A DNA stretch of 18,871 nucleotides from JOPF133 sp052144935. GTDB lineage: Bacteria; Acidobacteriota; Terriglobia; Bryobacterales; Bryobacteraceae. This document shows, piece after piece, positions 7,815-18,871 of the stretch. The translations under genes were made by a program, and so were the position numbers. The notes under the pieces were generated by a model that ran no database searches, was not told where the DNA came from, and saw only the letters and a list, made by a program, of their open reading frames with translations. Within the stretch, counting starts at the first letter, position 1, and the number at the start of each line of letters is the position of its first letter. The stretch lies in assembly GCA_052144935.1 (NCBI GenBank), contig JBKQPR010000171.1:1-18871 (forward strand). Direction: 5' to 3'.

Positions 7815-8025
7815 AGAACGGCGCCTCCTGGAAGCTGCAGAGGACGCTGGCTTCGATATTCTGATCAAGAGCATTCCCGATAGACAGAACCTCACCTGGT
7901 GGAGGATTGCTCTGGTCATTCTGTTCGGACCGGCGAACCGGCTGCGCGATTTGGAGCCGTTGGCGCCCGCCACGATTGCCGCGCTACGTTCTATCGCCCC
8001 CGGCGATGTGGTGAGGATCAAGTAG
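7760..8025 (+). pseudogene. DUF5615 (PIN-like) toxin remnant, 5'-truncated and frameshifted
   Basis: Directly after the 228-bp repeat one frame encodes LFPGHGCQTASFANVAGLKN. One missing base near 7821-7826 moves the pattern to the next frame, LLEAAEDAGFDILI, then IPDRQNL, RRIALVILF, LRDLEPLAPATIAAL and GDVVRIK, with TAG at 8023-8025. This resembles DUF5615 proteins, predicted PIN-like nucleases often paired with DUF433 antitoxins. The first 14 or so residues are cut off at the repeat edge. The short segment after ILI that normally carries an acidic TADQN-like motif is reduced, so the active site is probably damaged too. The downstream frame alone opens at 7756. Confidence 0.7.
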
Positions 8026-8121
8026 GTGCCCGCGGAGGAACCGGGCCCGCTGGAACTCCAACGGCCATGCGGACTTGGACCCGTCAAGCGATCCCATCGC
8101 CACGACGGTTTCAGAGTGATA

Positions 8122-8345
8122 CTATGAGGGACTCGATGGTGATGGACTCATCTGAGCAACCTCGGAGAGGATGCCATGAAGAGTGCCGGTCTTCAGCGAG
8201 TTGTGCAGGGGCACCGTGATCGTGTGGACCGGGGGCCATCGTGCCGCAGCATAACGTGGCTGCCCTTTTGACGGATGATCTCATAGCCGAGGCGTTCCAA
8301 CGCCTGAATGACGCGCTCGCCGGATACGCCGCGTGGCAACTTCAT
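8122..8345 (-). pseudogene. hicA: HicA toxin, single frameshift
   Basis: HicA toxins are small double-stranded-RNA-binding-fold RNases that cleave mRNA. From ATG 8345 the frame reads MKLPRGVSGERVIQALERLG and then RQKGSHVMLRHDG, including the catalytic His in GSHV. It then runs into an early stop after CTTR. Restoring one base in the five-base run at 8231-8235 recovers HTITVPLHNSLKTGTLHGIL and SEVAQ, ending at TAG 8122-8124, for about 74 residues, a normal HicA length. Its ATG overlaps the hicB stop by four bases (ATGA), so translation was coupled. As it stands the C-terminal helix is lost and the toxin is probably inactive. Confidence 0.82.
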
Positions 8346-8563
8346 GCAGCTTCGACCGGGATCAACTCGTCCTTCACGTAATGCAGTTGCACGAGGCGGG
8401 GACGGGCCGGCCCATCTTCGAAGTGAAGCGACGTTGCTTCGAGAACGTTGGCGCGAAGTTCGTCCCAGGTTTCCGCTTCCGTGAAGATGGCATGGCCCAA
8501 CGCACGCGCGCAGTAGCCGCCTTCCTCTCCGTCTCGAACTTCGAAGATTAGCTCCATGCCCAT
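8342..8563 (-). CDS. hicB: HicB-family antitoxin
   Basis: The 73-residue product has the HicB-like fold pattern: strand ELIFEVRD, then EGGYCARALGHAIFTEA and a helix with WDELRANVLEA. HicB binds and neutralises HicA, and often represses the operon. No separate DNA-binding domain is visible at the C-terminus, so autoregulation is uncertain. ATG 8563 is preferred over an in-frame ATG at 8557 because an AGGT sequence lies about seven bases upstream. The gene is intact and comes first in the pair; its partner hicA is frameshifted. Confidence 0.85.
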   Translation of the reverse strand: MGMELIFEVRDGEEGGYCARALGHAIFTEAETWDELRANVLEATSLHFEDGPARPRLVQLHYVKDELIPVEAA

Positions 8564-8858
8564 AGAATACCTGAGGCCGAGAGAATCGGGTAGGTGCCGG
8601 CGCCGGAGTCGCCGGGACGCCGACGCGCGTTACGCGGCCAAGTGGGCGAAGCCCGTCAGCGGCTGCAAGCCGACCTGTGGGGAGTAATCGGCTCGAACGC
8701 CATTTGTCGAGAGGAATCAAATGGGTACGTGGGTTCTGGCCTCTAAACAACGATGATCACGTTTCCTCTCTTGTGCCCGGCCTCAACATATCGGTGACCG
8801 TCCGGGGGAACTTGTCGTGCGTCACTGAACGATGTGTTTGCATCCTGAATCGGATAAA
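8564..8858. other. Intergenic region between hicB and the LOTUS-like operon
   Basis: No gene is seen. It must hold the divergent promoters of hicBA (minus) and the two-gene operon (plus), but I see no convincing -35/-10 pair. The first 120 bases are GC-rich like the core genes, while the part next to the operon is less so. Confidence 0.4.
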
Positions 8859-9590
8859 ATGGCTTCCATGGCAACCACGCCCGAAGAGTTCAAGGAAAAG
8901 ACCATCGCGATAGTGCGGGCGCACTATGCCGCGAACCGCCAGCCGCTCCTCCTCGCGCACCTTGGAACCACTCTCGACAAAGATAAGGCATGGCCAACGG
9001 ATCGCGGCGAACGGAGTCTGAAGCAGTTACTCAAGGACTACGCCTGCCCAGACCTTGACATTCTCTGGGATAAGCGATCTCCTGCGTACGTTGCCGTCGT
9101 AACACCCGATGTCCGTGATTCAGTTTTGGCGCAAATCGAAGAGCGGCTCGGCAATAATAAACCGGTAAATGTGCGTCTGGAAGACATCGCTCGGCCGGTT
9201 CTCCTTGCATTCTGCATAGATGCACGCGACCAGCCGGTTTACGTCAAGCGATCACGGCCATTTAAATACGAGATCGGTGCTCTCCCGATCGACCGCGCGT
9301 CCGAATATGTCTTAGTGGAGGCCGACTACAGACGACCAGGCCTGCGAGTTGATCGTCTGCAGGCGCTCGCTTCCAGCGACCGCCATGATCTCGAGGCCCG
9401 TATCCACAAATGGGCATCTACTCATGGACTACCGGTGGAACAATTTGTCAGGCTCGATCAGGACGAAAAGGAAATCGCCGAGGCCGGCAGGACCGCGCTC
9501 GACCGTTTGCTCGCCGCTCAGTCGCCAGACGTGGCTCAGCGTTTGATGATCCCCGCCGACATCGCGCAGATCTTATCGAGAATTCGTTAA
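8859..9590 (+). CDS. LOTUS/OST-HTH-like domain protein of unknown function
   Basis: The product is 243 residues from ATG 8859 (CGGA four bases upstream); in-frame ATGs also lie at 8832 and 8868. Residues about 10-85 fit the LOTUS/OST-HTH winged-helix pattern: a first helix KEKTIAIVRAHYAAN, PLLLAHLGTTL, then RSLKQLLKDYACPDLDILWD and a strand AYVAVVTP. LOTUS domains bind RNA, including G-quadruplexes, and in bacteria occur with nucleases of the NYN type, but none is seen here. The C-terminal 150 residues (RPFKYEIGALP, EYVLVEADYRRPG, later helices) are not recognised. The next gene starts six bases after the stop, so the two form an operon. Base composition is less GC-rich than the flanking core genes, suggesting transfer. 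The domain call is by eye and moderate. Confidence 0.72.
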   Translation: MASMATTPEEFKEKTIAIVRAHYAANRQPLLLAHLGTTLDKDKAWPTDRGERSLKQLLKDYACPDLDILWDKRSPAYVAVVTPDVRDSVLAQIEERLGNNKPVNVRLEDIARPVLLAFCIDARDQPVYVKRSRPFKYEIGALPIDRASEYVLVEADYRRPGLRVDRLQALASSDRHDLEARIHKWASTHGLPVEQFVRLDQDEKEIAEAGRTALDRLLAAQSPDVAQRLMIPADIAQILSRIR

Positions 9591-9596
9591 ACCCTT

Positions 9597-10589
9597 ATGG
9601 GCGGCAAGAGAAGAAAGAACACGCGAACTCGACCAGCGATTGTCACATCGCGGGCACTCACCCCTGTTGATCTGCTTCTTCTGGCCGGCCTTCCTCATCC
9701 TCTACATACGAGAATCGGACAGTTTTTGAAAGAACTGGCTGGAGCATATTCCAAAGTGCTCGCGGTCCCATCCCGCAGTCACGATGGGAATCTGTATCGA
9801 CAAAACACCATCGAACTTTTGCTCCGGGCTGCCGCTGACTTTTCAATTAGGCGGCTCACAAATCGTGGCGAAGAGCAGCTTCCACAACCAAGGCGGATCG
9901 CTCTATTCTACGTCCCCTCTGATGACGAACAACAGCTCATTGAAGCGTTCGATTTCTTTGTTTTCCCCGCACCACTACGAGACCTCGCATTTTTTGACAG
10001 CGCCGGTCATCAAAGGCGCCATGATCGCGATGCGGGTGAGGAGGCTATTAAGAAGGCCTTCGATGTTTATTCGAATGAACTGATCGGCAATCTGCAGCCA
10101 CGGATAGAAGGCCGAAAATCATCGGAGCCGCTATTGCTGCCGCCGCTTAATTTCCACCTTCGCGAAGGAAGGTTGCGGCAAGCGTTTTGCGAGTTGACGC
10201 GCCGCGCGCGCACCTGGGATAGCGCTATGCCCGACGGAATCGTTCCCGAGATGTTGGATCACGAGCAATTGCCCCAATTCCTCCGTCCTCAGGAGCGTCA
10301 GCTGCTTTATAGTGACATCCGCAGTGTCGTATTTCCCTGTGCTCGCCCCACCCAGTTCCACGGACAACTCCCGGAAGTCAGCCCAGACTCCAAGTTGCTT
10401 ATTCTACAAGACTTCCTTCGCAGCGTTTATCGGTTTGGTGCACCGCTGCCAGATGGTTTCCATCATGACGCACAATTACAGGAAGGGCGTTCTTTCGATA
10501 AAATGAGCTTTGACTGCTCTCGGAAAGGCCCGATTTCAGTGAGCGCAGATCATGTGAACCTGTACCCAAACGATTATGTGGGGGTCTAA
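9597..10589 (+). CDS. Unknown 330-residue protein, second gene of the LOTUS-like operon
   Basis: I do not recognise this family. The product opens with a basic tail (GGKRRKNTRTRP), then a helical segment LTPVDLLLLAGLP and FLKELAGAYSKV, a strand RIALFYVPSDDEQ followed by FDFFVFPAPLRDLAFFD, a region KKAFDVYSNELIGNLQPRI, and a C-terminal part with LPQFLRPQERQLLY. No signal peptide, membrane segment, Walker motif or obvious nuclease motif is visible. It lies six bases downstream of the LOTUS-like gene with no clear ribosome site, so translation is probably coupled. A strong hairpin 12 bases after the stop would end the transcript. The frame is undamaged although nearby accessory genes are broken, which argues for recent arrival or selection. 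Confidence 0.72.
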   Translation: MGGKRRKNTRTRPAIVTSRALTPVDLLLLAGLPHPLHTRIGQFLKELAGAYSKVLAVPSRSHDGNLYRQNTIELLLRAAADFSIRRLTNRGEEQLPQPRRIALFYVPSDDEQQLIEAFDFFVFPAPLRDLAFFDSAGHQRRHDRDAGEEAIKKAFDVYSNELIGNLQPRIEGRKSSEPLLLPPLNFHLREGRLRQAFCELTRRARTWDSAMPDGIVPEMLDHEQLPQFLRPQERQLLYSDIRSVVFPCARPTQFHGQLPEVSPDSKLLILQDFLRSVYRFGAPLPDGFHHDAQLQEGRSFDKMSFDCSRKGPISVSADHVNLYPNDYVGV

Positions 10590-10600
10590 CGGAGAAGATA

Positions 10601-10627
10601 CCGCAGCGCTAACGCGTAGCGCTGCGG
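10601..10627 (+). terminator. Strong hairpin after the two-gene operon
   Basis: Arms CCGCAGCGCT (10601-10610) and AGCGCTGCGG (10618-10627) pair perfectly over ten bases, with loop AACGCGT. It begins 11 bases after the stop at 10587-10589. There is no T-tract, so it is a hairpin-only or Rho-assisted terminator, or an RNA-stabilising stem. Position strongly suggests a role at the operon's 3' end. Confidence 0.7.
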
Positions 10628-10899
10628 CGAATATCGACGAACGTCTGCGGTTACTTTAACTTACGTCCCAGCCGGTCGATCTGGTTATCTCTAAAAGCCT
10701 AACCGACCACAACGATTCCAACTTGCGCCGCAATCGAAGGACCCAATGGGGTCGTCGGATCTCAAAGCCGAAGCTCTGGCGCTTTTCCGCTCTCTTCAAG
10801 ACGGTCCACGCGGATGCCGTTACGCACCTCAGTAACGTTCATGTCCATGATGGCATGCAAAATCGGTCTGCGTCAAGCCAGCGGTGGCGCCCCGTGGCC
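10628..10899. other. Gene-free stretch between convergent genes
   Basis: No coding pattern is seen. There are only short weak dyads, for example GGTTA near 10680 with TAACC about 15 bases on. It separates the plus-strand operon from the minus-strand DUF4365 gene. Confidence 0.4.
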
Positions 10900-11900
10900 T
10901 CATGGCCCACAGCCCATCGTCTTGTATACCGCATCACAGATCCGCTTCATCTCCTCCACCGTGAGCCCAAGAAACTCTGATATGTAGCTTAGATAAAGGA
11001 AGTGCCGCTCGAAGAACGGCTTGAGGATATCGTAGTCGATGATCACTTTCTGTGGGTGACCCGGCGTTGACCGTTCGGATTCCCATTCGATCCCACCAAG
11101 GCAAAACAGAAACAGTTTTAGAGTATGTGCCGGCTCCTCGGCCTGAGCAAAAAAGAACAGCTCCGGCACAGCCTCATCAAGGAGTGCGACAAACCGCCGC
11201 ATTTCCTCCACTTCGAAACACTCTCGTGGGTCGTCGTCGTAGCCGTTGAAACTGAAGCTGATTTTTCCCTGACAATGCAACGCCAGTTCTTTGTGTCTCA
11301 GAAGGCGATCCCAGAAATCTTTGACCCTTGAGATGTCCAGAAACCCTACCTCCGACCTGTCGATCGTGAAGAGGATGATCTCGGACCCAAGAAGCAGGTT
11401 GTTCACCCTCCAGTATTCCCTTAGCGGCGTGAGATGGTCAGCAACGGGCGGCAGAATTGTTTGCAGTACAGGCTTGGAGGAAGAGAGCCGATTCTCCTTC
11501 GGAATGGTCAACTTCCAGCCAACTTCTGTGATCTGGGCATCGGTGGACCGAAACCGCACCCAATACGCTTCGCCCGACGTGGGATCGCAAACAATGATGA
11601 TTACCGGCACCGTGTAATTCGCGAGGTAGTTAAAATGCTTCGTTCCCCACGGTAGACGAATCCCCAGCGGTTTGTTTCCCTCAAGAATGACGGGCCACAC
11701 TTGATCTGGCAACCAAGCAGCTGCCCGGTTACATCCCCGCCTTCGGTAACAACGTCTATTTGGCCGTCAATTCCGAAATCACGCTCCTGGTGGTTCTGCC
11801 GAAAGAGCCAACCGAATTCATCTTCGACGATCCTGCTGACGATGCCAACGCCAGCATTGCCCTGCTTGGCCGACCGCGTGTATAGCGGAAATCCTTCCAT
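10900..11900 (-). pseudogene. DUF4365-domain protein, single frameshift
   Basis: DUF4365 is a predicted restriction-endonuclease-like fold found in defence islands. From ATG 11900 the frame reads MEGFPLYTRSAKQGNAG, then DEFGWLF, ERDFGIDGQIDVV and LLGCQIKCG; the acidic GIDG and the QIK triplet are the expected PD-(D/E)xK-like residues. After FVYRG the frame is lost. The family pattern resumes in the next frame with KHFNYLANYTVPVIIIVCD and EAYWVRF, then about 220 residues of mostly unrecognised C-terminal sequence (ISFSFNGYDDD, FFERHFLYLSYISEFLGL). One base missing in the four-base run 11645-11648 explains it; restored, the protein is about 333 residues. The C-terminal frame alone starts at 11712. 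The C-terminal extension makes it longer than a bare DUF4365 domain. Confidence 0.78.
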
Positions 11901-12668
11901 TCCTTGCAGATATTCTACCGGATGAGGGCAGCGCTCCGATTCACCGCTTCGAGTGCATCAACTCTATCGCTTTCTTGTCCCATACCAGAACGTGCCCGAC
12001 CGCACTGACGGCCTCGGGTGCCCGTCGAGGAGCATTTGGCGCAATTGGCCTAGTCCAACTGGCTTGGGCGTTAACCTACATTGGCCAGTTCCGAACCACT
12101 AGCAATGACTAACGTCGGGCAGGATTACTCCCCATAAACGCGCTCTGCTTCGCCGATCCGATCTCCACGCCGCGGGAACTCTGACGTCCACGCCGCGGTT
12201 CTACCCGCTACCAGTCCGCTCTCCGGCCGCAGACAAACGCAAACAAATCTCTTGTTTCCAATCTGCGTTCATCAGCGGTCCTATTTCTCATCCGTCCGCC
12301 CGATCCCCGCTTCCGCCTTTCACAAACTTCGCCCACTCGAAACCCCTTTCGTACCTGCCACTTACGAGGGCCCGCCGCAGGTCGGCGACATCTCCCGTGC
12401 TAAACATTGAATAAGGACCCGCATGTGCCCATTTCCCCACCCGTCGCCGTTCCAACGGCGCTCGTGCGCTACCAATCCCTGCCGGACGCCGGGTCGCCCT
12501 ATGGACCCGTCGCCACATCCCGCAATTCGGGCTCCGAAAGGGTCCGCAACCAAAAAACCAAACGAACCCATTTCCCAGCGTCAAGCCAAATCAAATGAAC
12601 CGCTTACACCCTCTCCGAACGAACCCATTCCGCGCCCGGAAAACCCCTTCTTCCACGCCCCCGCCCCG
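11901..12668. other. Long gene-free stretch upstream of lhr
   Basis: No coding frame is convincing. A 12-base direct repeat TCCACGCCGCGG occurs at 12164-12175 and 12187-12198 (23-base period). Around 12240-12290 is a TCTGCGTTCATCAGCGG stretch like the common GCGTTCATCTGCGG intergenic repeats recalled from many genomes. The motif AACGAACCCATT recurs at about 12563 and 12620. Overall it looks like accumulated intergenic repeats plus the lhr promoter region, which I cannot place. Confidence 0.45.
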
Positions 12669-12687
12669 CCGCCCTATCATAAGAGTA

Positions 12688-17580
<4,893 letters not shown>

Positions 17581-17806
17581 CGCATCCCGCAACCACTCCC
17601 CTGACGACGCGGTCGGCAAGCTGGGGGCGGGAGGGCATAGGCGTTAAAATAGCGAACCGCGTTGCTCTCGAAGGGTCAAAGCGCATTCCTCCCATCCGGG
17701 TCGGCGTTCCAGCCGTCGGCATTTCTCCCATAAGGCAACTCGCCCGAGTGGATGGGTAAACGCTACGGCGCCTATCGTTGCCTATCCACGTTCCCAGATC
17801 GGGCGG

Positions 17807-18343
17807 TCACTTGCCGGGCTCGTGGGATTTCAGAATCCGTAGCACTGAGAGTATTGTGTTCCAACTGCGCGTTGTCGCCGGCGCCCCAAAGAGCCTGTCG
17901 ATCTGGCCGAGATAGCCAATCGTTTTCATGTGGCGGCGGTACACCCCATACACGAGACGATTCTTCGAGCCAATGATTCGCACCAGCCACTCCCCACCTT
18001 CGGGAAGAGCCATCGGAAGAGAAACTCTGCGGCGTCCAGCCTCCGACAGGATGCTTACAAATTGAACAACATCCGCGGGCGGTGGCTCAGTTCCAAACGG
18101 ATTGTCCATCTCTAGTCGAATCAGATCGCTGCCGTCGCAGAAAGCGATGGTTGCTTCAAACGGCAGCTTCCGGCGCAATTCGGCAAGGAACTTCGCGCGC
18201 AACCCAGGTTTGCGAACGACAAGCGTGCCTGCGGCGCCCACGTTCACGGCATCGTAGATGCCCAGTTCTTTGGCGAGCACGCTCGGACGAAAAGCCCTGT
18301 GTCCTCCAACGTTGATACCCCGGAAGAAAACGATCAAAGCCAT
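17807..18343 (-). CDS. DUF1697 family protein
   Basis: The product is 178 residues, the usual length of DUF1697 proteins, whose function is unknown. The N-terminus ALIVFFRGINVGGHR is the family hallmark (LLRGINVGG). It is followed by LAKELGIYDAVNVGAAGTLV, where typical members have YIQSGNV, so this one is divergent. It continues with AELRRKLPFEATIAFCDGSD and ends NTILSVLRILKSHEPGK. ATG 18343 places the hallmark at residue 2; an in-frame ATG at 18352 would add three residues. No ribosome site decides between them. It faces lhr tail to tail across 226 bases in which no gene is seen. Confidence 0.88.
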   Translation of the reverse strand: MALIVFFRGINVGGHRAFRPSVLAKELGIYDAVNVGAAGTLVVRKPGLRAKFLAELRRKLPFEATIAFCDGSDLIRLEMDNPFGTEPPPADVVQFVSILSEAGRRRVSLPMALPEGGEWLVRIIGSKNRLVYGVYRRHMKTIGYLGQIDRLFGAPATTRSWNTILSVLRILKSHEPGK

Positions 18344-18352
18344 GCTGCCCAT

Positions 18353-18871
18353 TGTCGCAGCACCGAAGTATCCAGGAGCAGCGGACGCGGTCGGGCCTGA
18401 CGATAGATAACGTGTAGTCGCCCAGTGTTTAGGAATCGGTGTGTCGACGGCCAGTAGCACCTGCCACTCGGCAGTCCAACGCCCAAGTCCTCGAACCGCC
18501 AACGCCATCCGGTTATTCGCGGATCGGGAATCGCCAACACGCTGCCTCCGCCGATTCGGCCTCAGGAGCATCTCCAAGAAGCGAATATGCCGCGAATGAG
18601 CCGCGGCCAAGATGCGAATAAGCCGCGACCGCCTCGCACCAGGTCTTCCAAAGCCCGTCAGGCCGCGGCGTCTTCGAACCCCGCAGCGCCCGGAAATCGG
18701 CCTGTGCGCGGCCGAAGTCCGGCCGGTCCCTCCGCCGGTAAACGATTGAACTAAACCGCTGAGCGGTAATCTTCTGCGTTCCGGCCTTGCGCCGGACCCC
18801 CCCTGGCGTGGCGCGAGGCTCCTTTGAAACACTGGATCAGGTTATTTCCAATGACCAATCCAACTTTCAAG
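18353..18871. other. Gene-free stretch at the right edge with short repeats
   Basis: No coding frame is convincing. Three imperfect 14-base repeats of the form GCGAAT(A/G)(T/A)GCCGCG lie at 18581-18594, 18592-18605 and 18614-18627. A perfect six-base hairpin TCCGGC (18780-18785), loop CTTGC, GCCGGA (18791-18796) lies near the end. The window may end just before another gene. Confidence 0.4.

Noticed and set aside
12288..12584. Minus-strand open frame of about 98 codons upstream of lhr
   Set aside because: No domain pattern, Trp/Cys/Arg-rich and overlapping repeat-like sequence; a second overlapping frame looks equally random.
12595..12687. Upstream ATG start for lhr adding 31 residues
   Set aside because: The extension is not conserved in the left duplicate, which has ATG exactly at the codon that is GTG 12688 here; the added residues look like translated intergenic sequence.
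18353..18832. N-terminal extension of the DUF1697 protein by about 160 residues
   Set aside because: The family hallmark begins right at Met 18343; the upstream frame is Arg-rich, includes short repeats and has no domain.

Overview
The window is GC-rich and looks like a chromosomal segment of an Acidobacteriota member, probably close to Bryobacterales/Solibacter. That placement is inferred from recalled family resemblance (the DUF1680/GH127 protein, the fused membrane/spermidine-synthase-like protein, the DUF6036-type nucleotidyltransferase with its small partner, REP-like intergenic repeats), not from a search. Three large housekeeping-type genes are intact: mutL (minus, 1383-3437), a 700-codon membrane protein with a spermidine-synthase-like domain (plus, 4760-6862) and a full-length Lhr helicase (plus, 12688-17580). 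Between and beside them lie decayed accessory genes.

Left part (1-6862): a GH127 glycosidase that has lost its N-terminal half ends at a REP-like element and converges on mutL. Upstream of mutL on the same strand is a two-gene accessory pair (small conserved protein plus nucleotidyltransferase), each with one single-base frameshift. Then come a conserved-looking hypothetical gene and the membrane/spermidine-synthase-like gene, whose middle carries a stretch that looks like an in-frame insertion of a dispersed repeat.

Middle (6863-12668): a truncated, frameshifted DruA-family (DUF4338) gene, then a 228-bp copy of the lhr 5' end (7532-7759, 222/228 matches to 12669-12896). The two lhr copies are direct repeats that bracket about 4.9 kb. 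This bracketed island holds a DUF5615 (PIN-like) toxin fragment cut exactly at the repeat edge, a hicB-hicA pair with hicA frameshifted, an intact two-gene plus-strand operon (a LOTUS/OST-HTH-like protein and a 330-residue protein of unknown family), a strong hairpin, and a frameshifted DUF4365 gene on the minus strand. The sequence here is visibly less GC-rich than the flanks. No integrase or transposase is visible.

Right part (12669-18871): lhr, which contains a 120-bp in-frame tandem repeat array (40 residues per unit, nearly five copies) in a linker near its C-terminal third, then a DUF1697 gene on the minus strand and about 0.5 kb with small repeats but no gene.

The main candidate for an undescribed system is the intact LOTUS-like plus unknown gene pair (8859-10589). 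These are the only genes of substantial size in the island that read through without damage.
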